NCBI GenBank assembly: GCA_025677835.1
Contig: JAIXMR010000062.1
Span: 88,233 to 152,232, forward strand
DNA length: 64,000 nt
Origin: Sporodiniella umbellata
Lineage: Eukaryota; Mucoromycota; Mucoromycetes; Mucorales; Rhizopodaceae
Direction of reading: 5' to 3'
Shown here one piece after another: positions 46,585 to 58,200 of this stretch (position 1 is the first letter of the stretch; each line of letters opens with the position of its first letter). The notes under the pieces are model-generated. The model did no database searches. It was not told the origin of the DNA and was given only the letters and a program-made list of their open reading frames with translations. The translations under genes were made by a program, and so were the position numbers.

Positions 46585-49322
46585 ATGAACGATTTAAAAA
46601 CCCTAATAATTGACAATTACGATTCCTACACTTTCAACCTATTACAGTTGTTTCGACATAAAGAAAATATTGTTGTGATCAGAAACGATCAATTTGCGTG
46701 GTAAAAAAAAAAAGGGTGTCACAAATCTCTTGAGATTAATATGTCAAAAGGGATGAGTTTACAAGAAACGTATTACCTTATTTTGACAATGTCATCATAT
46801 CTCCTGGACCAGGAAGACCTGAAAAAGCTTCGGTAGGTTGACTTTTGATGCTTCACAAAATAGTATAGAAAGCTAAAACCCTTGTAGGATTTTGGTATTT
46901 GCACACAGTTGCTACAAGCTCAGGCAGATCAAAGCCAATCAGAATATCATAGGCCGATTTTTGGTATTTGTCTAGGACATCAAGGCATTGGCCACATTTT
47001 TGGTGGACAGGTAATTGACTGGCTATTAGTTGGTATTTACTATTTTAAAAGGTAACTTATGCACCCCGGATTATGCATGGTAGAATGTCTCAAGTACACG
47101 TTGTACCTTCAAAACACGATCTACTGGCTGACTGCGCATCGCCTTTTTGGGCTGTTCGATACCATTCTCTTGTTGTAGATAGAAACAGTAGGCGAAAAGA
47201 TAGGCTGTTTTTCTTTCTTCTAACACGTAATCAGGTTTGCCCGATGACCTGGAACTAACCGGTTACTGCTCAGAAAATGAAGCAGACACGCAAGCGCTAA
47301 AAAACGCTTGTTATATTGCCGACCGAGCAGATTCAAACACTATTCACAAAAACCATTTTTTGAGTCACAATGTCAAGGTACAAGAATCTAACGAAATTAC
47401 AGTGATGGCATTTCGACACAAAAAACTACCTTTGTGGGGTGTCCAGTTCCATCCAGAGTCTGTTTCTACCGAACATGGAAAGCAGATTGTTTTGAACTTC
47501 CAACGCGAAACACTTGCTTGGAAAAATCTGGTAAAAAAATCAACCTTTTCTCTAATCTTGTAAATATTCTAATCCTTTTTTTTTTTTTTTTTTTTTGATG
47601 GATAAGCATAACCGCTCTCTCTGCGTAGATCCTCTTTTGCCTACTTTACGCTCTATTTCTGCTGCAGAACCAAAGACGAATACTACAAAGCCCAAATATG
47701 CATTTCGCGCTATAACAAAGACTTTGCCACGATGGGTAGATCCTGTGTCGATTATTGAGACAATAGGAGACGGGTCTATGAGTTGGTTGGATAGCAGCCG
47801 AAAAGCATCTCCTTACTCTCAACGCTCGATCTTATGTTTAAATCCAGCCTTTACCCTTTCATATTCCACTTTCAAAAAAACTTTAACTATATCCCCAAAC
47901 ATTACACAAAAAATTGAAGGCACTTTTTTTGATTATCTCTCAGACCTCTTAGATCAAACGCAAGTAACCGTTCCTGAAACGCATGTACATCAAAATTTTC
48001 ATGGCGGATTGATTGGGTACTTTGGATATGAAATGAAGTGTGAAAGTTTGGAAGGATACCATCCTCCTCCTGAACTCTCAGAATCTCCAGGCGAGCCTGA
48101 TGCCGCATTTCAGTTTGTTGACAAATTCATGACCTTCGATCACCACAGCCACACTGTCTCTCTTTGGTGTCTCATAAAAGAGCATGCTGGTACTCACCCA
48201 TTATTGAACAGAGCAGGATTCCATAGCACACAGGAAGCTCACAGATGGATGGAGAGTCAAGAAAAAAGCCTTTCAAGAAAAACAGAAAAAAAGCAGATCA
48301 AACCATCCTTTTCGGGTAGCACAGATCTTGTGCCCGATGTAGAGAAAGGTCAATATTTAGAATCCATTGACCGCTGTGTACAGTCTATTCATGAAGGTGA
48401 TGCCTACGAGATCTGCTTGACCACCCGATTTCGACTTGACTTACCTCGACTCACTAACATAAACCCTCTGTATACTCACCATTTAAGAAAAAACAATCCT
48501 GCTCCATTTTCAGCTCTTATAAAGTTTGATACTTTGACTCTCATGTCATCGAGCCCAGAACGGTTTTTAAATATTAGTACAGACCACCAAGCAGAAATGA
48601 AGCCTATCAAAGGAACTATAGCGCGAGTGTTGGATTGTGTCTGTGATGTTTGCGATTACGGCTCTTTGTGTGAAGCAAATAAGAGACAGCAGGACGAAAA
48701 AAGAAAGCAAGAGTTGTGGCAAGATGTTAAAGAGCGGGCGGAAAATTTGATGGTACACAAAAAAGAGAAAGAGTGAAGACATGTATCCTTAAATCGCTCA
48801 AATAGATTGTGGATCTAATTCGAAACGATTTATCGCAAGTCTGCGAGCCCAACAGTGTACATGTGCCAAAATTGATGCATGTAGAAACTTATGAAAAGGT
48901 GCATCATTTGGTTTCTACAATTCGTGGTCAGCTGTACCCGCAGGTAAATAGCGTCAGGGCTCTTCAGCGATGTTTCCCTCCAGGCTCAATGACCGGCGCA
49001 CCAAAGCTAAGAGCTGTACAACTCCTTGACCAGCTGGAAGAGCATAGACCCAGGGGTGCTTACTCGGGATGTATTGGCTATTTTTCATTGAGCGGTGGGG
49101 CAGATTTTAACGTGGTTATTCGAACTGCTGTAGTCGCAGACAACCAACTTTCTGTAGGTGGTGGAGGTGCAATAACTTTTCTGTCAAAGCCAGAACAGGA
49201 GTGGAAAGAGGCCGTTTTAAAAACTAGAAGCGTAGCACCAAGGTAAGAAGCTTAAGTCAGTATCTCCCTAATAATCATCCTTTCTTTCTCTTAGTGTAAT
49301 AGAGTTCTTGAACAAGTGTTAG
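46585..49322 (+). CDS. ABZ1: Aminodeoxychorismate synthase (fused PabA-PabB), folate pathway
   Basis: Eight exons: 46585-46700, 46751-46832, 46888-47010, 47052-47187, 47235-47530, 47607-48752, 48806-49242, 49295-49322; 2364 nt, 787 aa. The N-terminal class-I glutamine amidotransferase shows LIIDNYDSYTFNLLQLF, IISPGPGRPEKA, FGICLGHQGIGHIFGGQ (nucleophile Cys94) and WGVQFHPES. The C-terminal chorismate-binding domain shows GGLIGYFGYEMK, SSSPERFLNI, PIKGT (residues about 583-587), VDLIRNDLSQVCEPNSVHVP, CFPPGSMTGAPKLRAVQLLD and VVIRTAVV. The Lys in PIKGT is diagnostic of aminodeoxychorismate synthase; anthranilate synthase has PIAGT. The product feeds p-aminobenzoate and folate synthesis. The final exon is only 28 nt and encodes the end VIEFLNKC. 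Confidence 0.94.
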
Positions 49323-49395
49323 ATGTATGTTACACTGTAGTCTTTTTTCTTTTTTCTTTTTGGGAAAAAAACTCCTCTTTCAACCTTTTTCTTCG

Positions 49396-49430
<35 letters not shown>

Positions 49431-49436
49431 CTTGTG

Positions 49437-50030
49437 ATGGCCAGCTTTCAAAATTCATATGTTGCCAGGCTGGTCACTAGCGACAGACCTTGTTTTGTAT
49501 GCAACAAATTTACCAATGTTGTTTTGACTTTAGCCGATGACAGTAATAATGATTGGTTTTATGTTTGTAGAAGCCATTTGGGTGATTTCAACTTTTGCTC
49601 CAAGCTAGGAAGATCCCCAAAGTCTAAAGTAGAAAGAAAAGAGAGCATAAAAGTAGCTCGAGAGAGTGATAGTATGAGTGATCTTGTTTCAACTATTGGA
49701 TCGGCTTGGCAGTCTTGGAGGTCAAAGGGCACAGAGGAAAAAAAAAAAGAAGAGGATGAAAAGAAAGATAAAGAGGAAAAAGATAAAGATAAAGAAAAGG
49801 AAGAAAAAGAAAAGGAAGATAAAGAAAAGAAAGATAAAGAAAAGAAAGATAAAAGAGAACCTACTATAGAAGCGCCTACAGTCCAACAACAACCTATTCG
49901 GTTTGTCTTACAAAAAGATTACTTTTATTTACGTCAGCGTGAGCAGGCAAAGAGGCGACAAAAAAGAGAAGCTGGAGAGAGGATAAAAAGCCTAGAGTTC
50001 CCCGAAGTTCCAAAACAAGCACCTCAATAA
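49437..50030 (+). CDS. VFA1: Vfa1-like VPS4-associated protein
   Basis: Single exon, 197 aa. The N-terminal zinc-binding part fits Vfa1: RPCFVCNKFTNVVLTLAD, DWFYVCRSHLGDFNFCSKL. Vfa1 binds the ESCRT-III disassembly ATPase Vps4 and modulates its activity on endosomes. Residues about 100-140 are an almost pure Lys/Glu/Asp repeat (units like KDKEK and KEEKEK), probably a long helix or disordered spacer. The C-terminus (LQKDYFYLRQREQAKRRQKR) is basic. The reading frame is open one codon upstream (GTG), but the ATG at 49437 is the natural start. Confidence 0.85.
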   Translation: MASFQNSYVARLVTSDRPCFVCNKFTNVVLTLADDSNNDWFYVCRSHLGDFNFCSKLGRSPKSKVERKESIKVARESDSMSDLVSTIGSAWQSWRSKGTEEKKKEEDEKKDKEEKDKDKEKEEKEKEDKEKKDKEKKDKREPTIEAPTVQQQPIRFVLQKDYFYLRQREQAKRRQKREAGERIKSLEFPEVPKQAPQ

Positions 50031-50084
50031 TACACATAAAAATAATAAAAAAGGCTTATATTTAATTTGATTTTTCTTCTTCCA

Positions 50085-52234
50085 ATGTCGCGACAGTGTA
50101 ACATAGGCTTACTTGTCATTGGACCCCTTGCAGCTTATGAGCCTGAGAAATGGGATTGCGACTTTATCGCCACCCCTATAGTTTGTAATTCTCTTGATGG
50201 TGTTTTGGATGATTCGGAATCAAAAGAACTTTCTGCACACAAAAACCACCTTCCAGCTTACCTTAAAGAAATCAATCCAACTCTTACAGGTATTCAATTG
50301 TGTTTGGCTGTTTGTCATTCCTTAAGTCTCTCTATTATAGTTTGCGCAGAAAAAACGTTGGGTCTTTATCCAAGTTGGTTTGATTTGGACTCCTTATCTG
50401 ACGACATTAATGTTCAATCTGAAACTGCATTTAGACAACAAACAAAATTCATTGCTCACTTCAATATGCGAGGTGCTATTTTCCCCAGCTTGCCCAAAAA
50501 TGTTGAAAATACAGCGCGCGTTTTGAATGCAGTGCTTAGAGCGCAATCTCCTTCTGTAATAACCAAAAAAAAAAAAAAAAGAAAAACATTAAAATTAAAT
50601 TCTTAGATTTATATTCGTGTACGACTTGGAAAAAAAGCTTGTCATTGGAAGAGATGGAACAAGCTGCGCACAATGACAGCATACAATACCAAGTTGGGGG
50701 TAGCACTAGAGGTGAGACCCCATCTGCCTATAGAATCACTTCACATTTGGCTTTCCGAGCCTGTGCGTGTTTTATTATTACCTGGAAACTTGTTCATAAA
50801 TAACAGAAGTGGGTACCCTGTCATGACTAAAGACCATCAACAGTTTGTAAGAACTATGATGCACGTTCTAAGTCCCGATATTTTTATCACTGAAGTGGAT
50901 TCCCAGAGAACAAGAGATTACTGTCAGTACGTCAAATTTCTAAATAGAAATTTGGTCAAGTTGACTGAATTTGAGAAATACGCATGGAACTTCCACGATT
51001 TGCTCCAGACCCCTTTGCAGCCGTTATCCTGTCACTTACAAAACCAGCTTTATGAAACATTCGAAAAAGACCCTATAAAATACAATCAGTATGAAGAGGT
51101 ATGGTAATGTACACAAAGCAAAGTTACTTATACCATTTGGTTTCGGTCATATTTTAAGGCTGTTTATCAAGCTTTGGTAGACATTGGAACCGATTCTTCA
51201 AAACTGCAAGTTTAGATAGATATTAACTGATAAGATGATTAATCTATATATGTAGAACAATAGCGGTGGTAGGTGCTGGTAGAGGTCCATTGGTTAACTG
51301 CTGCTTAAAGGCTGCACAAAGGGCAGATATCGGGGTCCACATCCATGCAATTGAAAAAAACCCAAATGCTTTTGTCACGTAGGATTTTTTTTTTTTTCAG
51401 GAAAAATAGTGGACTTACATTACACAGACTCCAAAATTTAAAAGCTACAGTTTGGTGTGATAATGTAAATATAGTGTATTCTGATATGAGAAGCTGGAAA
51501 ACGGATATGAAGTTCGATATTATAGTCAGTGAGCTGCTAGGATCATTTGGTGACAATGAATTGTCTCCAGAATGCCTTGATGGGGCACAGAGACTACTAA
51601 AAAGTAATGTGTATGAAAAAAAGAAAAAAAAAAAGAAAAAAAAATTGACATTCAGATATCAGAGAATGGAATATCTATTCCATCCTCTTATACCACATCT
51701 ATCGCTCCATTGTCCTCCAACAGAGTATATACCAACATTGTAGCCCTTAAAAATCCTTTATGCTTTCAAACGCCCTATGTTGTTATGTTTCATCAAACGT
51801 GTTTGCTGGCAATACCTCAAGACCTTTGGACTTTTCACCATCCTAATATCGATGACATAGGTCTTGGTAGTAGTCCAATCAATAATTTTCACAACACTCG
51901 CTATAAAAAAGTTCAATTTGTGGTGGAACATGATTGTTTAATGCATGGCATAGCTGGATATTTTGATTGCTCTCTTTATAAAAACGTCAAAATATCTATT
52001 CACCCAGATACACACTCCCCTGGTATGTTTAGCTGGTTTCCCATCTTTTTTCCAGTCCAAAAGCCTTTGTTGCTTATGCCTGGGTCCGTGATAACGGTGT
52101 GTTTTTGGAGGTTGACAGACAAAAGAAAAGTATGGTATGAGTGGTCGGTAAGCGTACACCATCAAGGCAAGGAAATCTATACATCAATAATTCATAATGC
52201 AAGAGGATTGTCGTATTCAATGGATCTTTGTTAA
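50085..52234 (+). CDS. SKB1: PRMT5 / Skb1 protein arginine methyltransferase
   Basis: Seven exons: 50085-50289, 50341-50555, 50607-51098, 51159-51205, 51256-51378, 51428-51603, 51663-52234; 1830 nt, 609 aa. Type II arginine methyltransferase making symmetric dimethylarginine on splicing and histone substrates. N-terminal TIM-barrel region: [37 protein letters not shown]. Catalytic domain: SAM loop [10 protein letters not shown] (residues about 324-333), EKNPNAFVT, and the double-E loop [19 protein letters not shown] with Glu396 and Glu405. The beta-barrel ends with [20 protein letters not shown] and VWYEWSV. Intron 4 needs a GC donor (GCAAGT at 51206). A 51-bp intron (50290-50340) has no stop and could be misread as coding. 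The stop codon overlaps that of SMPD4 on the other strand. Confidence 0.94.
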
Positions 52235-54524
52235 AAAAATATTTTAAAAAGAATAAAAGATATTAATAGTAAGAATGCGCAAGTATAAGCAAAGTCCACA
52301 GTATTTGCAAAAGGTCTAGTGGTAAGCGTTGGGGGAAGCCAGGATGATCGACGATCCATAGGAACCCACTCTTTATACTATTTAAAGCCATATGTTGAGT
52401 AAATTGGTCTTTTTTTTTTTTTTTTTTAGCTCGCACTTACTATGTTGTTGATGTATCTATCTATTTGTATACTCCATCGTACAAGTGTAGGATTTTCGTA
52501 GGATCGTACAAGGGTTTGAGCACGTCTTCCAAGCGCAGGAATAGAATTGGGTGAACACACAATTTTACCTTGCTTTATTTTTTCTAGTTCTTCTGGTGTC
52601 AAGAATCCTTCGTTTTGTAGCCCTGCATATTCAATCTCAGTCAAACGAGCAGTAGAAAGTACGTTGTTTATTGATCTCATAGGCTGATAATTATGTAGTC
52701 GAAAGGTGTTTACAAATACTTTGTAAGCTTCCTGAAGCTGCTCTAAGTGTCTAGAGGGTTTATTGGTTGCCTGCTTGTTTGAGTCGCGTGTATTGATTGC
52801 TTCGTATAGTTTATGAAGAGATTGTATTAAAACTGGGGAGCGTTTTGGTTCTTGGGTGTAAAGCCCTTTAGATTTCCAAGGCTGCTGACCATCAAGTTCA
52901 GCAAGTCTCAAGTTGGCTCTTTGAATTTTTTCTCGAATTTGGCTTTCGCTTATGTTGGATAGACTCGCCAGATTTTGGGTATGTGCCGTTTCTAAAGTAG
53001 GTAGGTTTAGTGCTTGCTCCACTTCGTCTAGATAACCCAAAAGTCCTTCTGCTTTGAAAAGGTTCATGATGCGATATATACTGCGCAGCTGTCCTGCAAG
53101 ACTGGTTGTACTATCGACATAGTTATATTGTGAAGTGCGTTCTAAAAAAATGTCCATCATTGAAAAATAAAAGGGTATATTGTCCAAAATGAAAGGACCC
53201 CATCCCTTTTGGATGGGCTGATAAGTATTATTTTCCAAGCTTCTTGTGGGCGCGCCGCGTCTCCATGCTGAAGCCCAAAGGGCCCATAGTTCAACTACCT
53301 ATTACGTGTAAACTTGTAAACACAAAAGCCTTCTTTTGTTCCTTTTTTTCTCTTTACTTGAATATATTCGTCGGTCCTCTCCCAATTTAATGCCAATCTC
53401 GATATTAACATATAAAGTTCGTCTCTTACTGCTTCATAAGTAACTGAGCGATCCATACAGTTTTTTATATCATTCTTTACAACATAAGTGATAAAGTATG
53501 TGGTGTAAAACATAAGGGTGGAGTCCAATCTACCATTGCTGGGAATCCAGGGTGTACGAATCCAAAGCTCTACTAGAGCATCCAAATAAAAACGGCCAAC
53601 TGGCGATGAAAGTGTATTTCCATGCACTTGGATTAAATTAACTAGATATTGATCCAGTATCTCTGTGTATATACTGTCTGTTAGACGCACTGTGGCCGAT
53701 TCAATTGCACTGGCCGCTAGTCTATTCAACGGTCCTCTTCTAGGCAGTGTCTCGCCGGATGGTTTCCACGACGGTATGTTTGAATAATAATAAAGATAAA
53801 ATTGAAGCATATTGAACTGAATCTTCACTTCATAGTTTAAATTGGCTGGTAGTAAAGTTGACTGTGTTGTTGCTGCCGTGCGGATGTCGATTGTGTGTGC
53901 TGTAGCGACTGATGAAGCAGAGACGCAATTACTGTATACCTTAGGTAATAGATGTGTTGCTCCAGTAGATAACACTTTACGAACATCGGCCTACAAGATG
54001 AATATTAGAGAAATAGCTTTGAATGATGCTTCAAAGCTTTTACAGGCAAACTTTCGTTGGTGAGATCATAGCAGTATTCTTTATTCTGAGTAAGCTTAAT
54101 GAGCGATTGAAGAAATGGGCTGTCAACACAAAGCAGCTTTTTCAGAGCATTGGTCTGATGATTTGCTAATCTGGTTTGAAGAAATCCTCTGGCAGAGTTT
54201 GAGTCTTTTTGTGGCTTAACTACTGTATAGTTATATGTACCTGACATTAGGTGAGCCAAAAAGCTGAACAAGTAATTCTGGAAGAAACATATAGAACGAT
54301 CGAGCGTAATGTATATTCATAGGCGACGAACATATATACTTTTGACAGTATGTGGTAATGTGTTCACAGATGGCTACAACATCGCGTTCTTCGAATGCCT
54401 TTGTGTTTTCCATGAGAAACAAAGAAAGAAGAGAATCCCCACAAGTTATCTCCCTCCTTTTACTCCCCCCAACCCGCTGTTGCATAAGCAATTTTCCCCA
54501 TTGACATGTCTGAGTTTGTTCCAT
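52231..54524 (-). CDS. SMPD4: SMPD4-like protein (neutral sphingomyelinase-3 family)
   Basis: Exons 54524-54241, 54188-54044, 53990-53358, 53298-52441, 52377-52231; 2067 nt, 688 aa. Recognised by SMPD4 blocks: SFYMFLPELLVQLFGSP, QFYLYYYSNIPSWKPSGETL, LDALVELWIRTPWIPSN, VVELWALWASAWRRG, WGPFILDNIPFYFSMMDIFL, TSLAGQLRSIYRIMNLFK. The last exon encodes a C-terminal membrane anchor ([16 protein letters not shown], final 16 residues), matching the tail-anchored endoplasmic-reticulum/nuclear-envelope form. It is easily missed because the preceding frame runs through the GTAAGT donor (52440) to a stop 12 nt later. SMPD4 proteins were described as neutral sphingomyelinases and as nuclear-envelope factors; which applies here is open. 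The start could also be the Met about 37 codons downstream. Confidence 0.82.
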
Positions 54525-55211
54525 TTCCCAACTTTTTCTACAAAAGCCACACCTAACTACACTGGTTTGCTTTTGTTTGAAAAGAAATAAATATACTTTG
54601 CATCATTGTTTTCTAGCTTTTTTCATATATTGTTAATACCAAACTATGACATTATTCAATTAGTTGCTATTACACTAAAGGGACAACACGCTTTTTTTTT
54701 AAAAAAAAACATAGATAGAGCGCGTATTGTAACAAAGCAATCATCATGTTTTAATTTCGGCGTCCTATGCAGCTTTTTTAAAAGAGGATCCTGATGCTTT
54801 TTTTTTTTAGCTTTTTTCTTATAAAAAAAACACAGTTCGGATTCGGATTGATATACCATAGGGAAATAAACCTTCTATAGTCTTTCAACGTCGATGATTA
54901 GGGTAACACAATAAAAAGGTTATTTGTGCTCCTTTTTAACAATCAGTCAATGGTCCTTACTCAAAATAGTACTAGAAATACTATTCGATACAAGACATGA
55001 TTCAGAATACGTGTTGATTTGATTTTTATTTATTTCTTTTTTTTTTCCCCATTCTTCCGTCAATAAAAAATAATAACTCCACTACTGCTTTAATGTCTAT
55101 TGTCAACCGTTATGCAGGCCATTCTGAGTTTGTATTATCACACTGCTTGACCAAAATTTAAGCCACCTGTCAGAGCAAAGCTACATTGATACTTTTTTCT
55201 TCCTTTAATTT
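54525..55211. other. Divergent intergenic region SMPD4 / URB1
   Basis: About 690 bp with short poly-T/poly-A tracts (54691-54708, 54799-54809). No coding signal; likely both promoters. Confidence 0.55.
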
Positions 55212-58200
55212 ATGAGTACAGCACAGTCTGAAGAGTATTACAAGACACCTAAAGAAATTTCAGAAGCTTTGAAAGTCAAAGACCTTGCATCCCTTACAAA
55301 AGGTCTTTCTAAACTTCGGGCGCAACTGAATTTTGCTGTAAAAGATCGTGTAGATCCAACTGAAAAACAAACTCGACCACTTGTTGAATATGCGCAATCG
55401 TGTAATGACTGTTACGAAATCAATAATTTGTGGGACTACCAGGCTTCGGTAAACATACAACAGAAACCAGGAAAGAATTAATTCATATGAATTTCACCAA
55501 TAGACTAATATTCAAGATCTGGAATGCATGCTTCCCGATATTGTTGGACTCTTTATAAAGCTATGTAAAACACCTGTTATTCGAACATTCGGTACCCAAA
55601 TCATTGAAACAATATTGACAAGACAAATGAAATACATCTATCGAGGTATATCCTCAATGAGAATCCCGCAATGTCAATCCACTTTTCGTTTAATGACCGC
55701 CATGGTGTCTTTCCACCAAACCATGGCTAGAGAGTTTTTTTCAACATTCAACTTTCAAACTGAAGTACGAAAAAAAAAACATAGATTATACATATATATA
55801 TTATATCAAACTAAAGGGCTTATATTAGGGGTTTTTGAGGGCTTCAAGATATAGACAAAACAGAAAGAACAACAACAACCCTCTAAAATATATCTATGGT
55901 AAGCTAAAAAAGAAAATGCATATATATCGGCCAAAATAAAAGATTTTATGCTAACTGAAAAAAAGATTTAAGGACCAACTATGTTCAATTTGTACTGGCC
56001 TTTTTTCAGCATGGGGACGCAGAAATCAAGAAACAGGTGCTTGGGGTAAAAGGAGTTGTTAGCGCAATATTCATGCATATTTATGAAGACGCTTATCAGG
56101 TGTGTACTATTTCATTTGTTTTTGACAGAAACACTTACTTTTGAACTTGTAGTTGATTGAAAGTATCCTCAAGGTCTCATACGAGAATTTGATAATGGAT
56201 TCAGCTGTGCCGCGAAGTGTAAAGGCTTTCTTCTTTTCGTCTTATATTTTGGAAAAGATTGCAAAACTTTATAACCGATTTGAGCCTGAGCCCATTTCTT
56301 CTGAAGAAACTGCGATCCCTGCCGATATAGTCCATCACTTTTTAATATCTGCTTGTAGTGTTGTTGATGTTGGTGTATGCTATCGAGACAATGGCTGGTA
56401 TCCTATGCAGATTTCATCTATAGAAGAAGATAAACAGTCCAAGATTGCAAATCGTGTGCTTATTAAGTTCATGAACACACTTAAACCTGCAGATGATATG
56501 CGCCAACAAGAACTGCTGTTGAAAATTTTGGGCTCATGCCCTGAGTTGATAAAAGAGTAGGTTTATTAAAAGATAGTGACTGTAAGTGGTGTTCTAACCG
56601 TGAAAAAAAACATCCAGGTTTTGGAAGACTTCTGTAGCTACTTTTGAGGCTCGGGTATCTAGTAAATGGTTAGCCAATATGACTGTTTTGCAGAAAATAG
56701 TTTCTTTGCCTGTACCTTCTTTATCTTATGGAAACACTGGACTTTATTCAGCTGAACCTCCTGCAGCAGCTACAGTACTAGAAAATATACTTCCCAATGC
56801 TTTCAATCGCTCATTTTCCAGTAAAGGACTTCAGCACACCAGCGCGCTTGTTCGATATACAACAATGGTGGTTTTGTCAGCAACTTTTCAAAAATACAAC
56901 AAAACACTATTGTCTTTTGAAAGTGTGATCTGCGATCTAGAGTCACTGGAAATCAAAGATGCTTCTCGATCTAAGTCTTCTGAAAATTGGAAAAAATGTC
57001 TGCAGGCTGTTCGAGAAGGCCTGAGACGACGTACACCCGAAATTCAAACAATAGTCTCTTTATTTAAACAAACAACAAGCAGCGATAAAGAAGGAGAAGA
57101 AGAGATACAAAGACAGCTTCTCCAAGAAACATCATTTCGATTGATTCGCTATTACCAAGAGTTTGTACCCGAGTCTTTAATGGAAACCAATATTGACCCT
57201 AGTCACTTTATACCAACCGACATTTTATCGGTTAAGCCTGGTATTTTGATCCAGTTGCTTCATCTTTTTCTCAATATGCCTAACTTTAATTGGACTGGTC
57301 GATCGACAGGATCCTCGACACACATCACTACATTGCTTACCTTGTATCTTCAAACACCCTATAGACATATCCGAGAGTTGACTGGAAAGTTGATTAACCA
57401 AACTTTATCTGATTCATTCATGTTTTCGCACGACCCGAACGAAGTGCAACTTTGGTTAGACGCTCTGCCTCAACACCACACAGACGATCTAGGCATGTCT
57501 GAAACGCAGCAAAGAGTGCTTCAGTATTTGGATAAGTGTATTACAATTTTCAACAAGGCGCAATACAAGTACACCGACAAGCTTGTTGCGTTGTTCGAAT
57601 CTGTTCACGAAGCCCACCCTGGACGTGCTTCTGAATACCAACACCCATTTAGTCCCTTGTTGCTAACGTTAAGGGAAAACCTCGACTTCATTAAAGACAA
57701 CAAACAGCCTGCGATTCTTTATTTCACTAGTCTTGTTTCGCTTTTGATCGGTAAACAAACCGTACCCTATTATCTACAACAACTATGCTCGTCGTTGAAA
57801 GTAGGCGACATTGTCAATCCTGTTGAAGCAAGTCAATGGGATCAGGATTTGATGGTGCGCAGTGCCCATATTTGCTTAGGAATTGACTCTGTTGTAAAGA
57901 CAGATATTCAATGTGGTAAAAAACAAGGAGCTCTTATTCAAATGATAGGTAATTACCTTAGTTTTACATTGTTGGAGTACTCAACAAACTGTTTTAATAA
58001 TTTTATGCTCAAAAAAGGCAAAGAAGTATCGGATATATCTGTCAGTAGAAAAGAATTTATAGACGCTTTAGAGCAAACCTCAGTGGGGGAGTTGGCAACT
58101 TGTTTAGAAGATATAGCTAAGATGTGCTGTGACGTGCTAGGCTGGTCCTTTTTTGAGCCTCTTGTAGAATATATTTGTATTCGACACCCTATGGCTGGTA

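Noticed and set aside
51379..51400. Apparent 22-bp intron in PRMT5.
   Set aside because: A 49-bp intron with acceptor at 51427 keeps frame and matches the family better ([11 protein letters not shown]).
52310..52385. GGTCTAGTGGTAAGCG resembles a Glu-tRNA D-arm.
   Set aside because: The segment is the antisense of the last SMPD4 exon, and no T-arm or acceptor stem fits.
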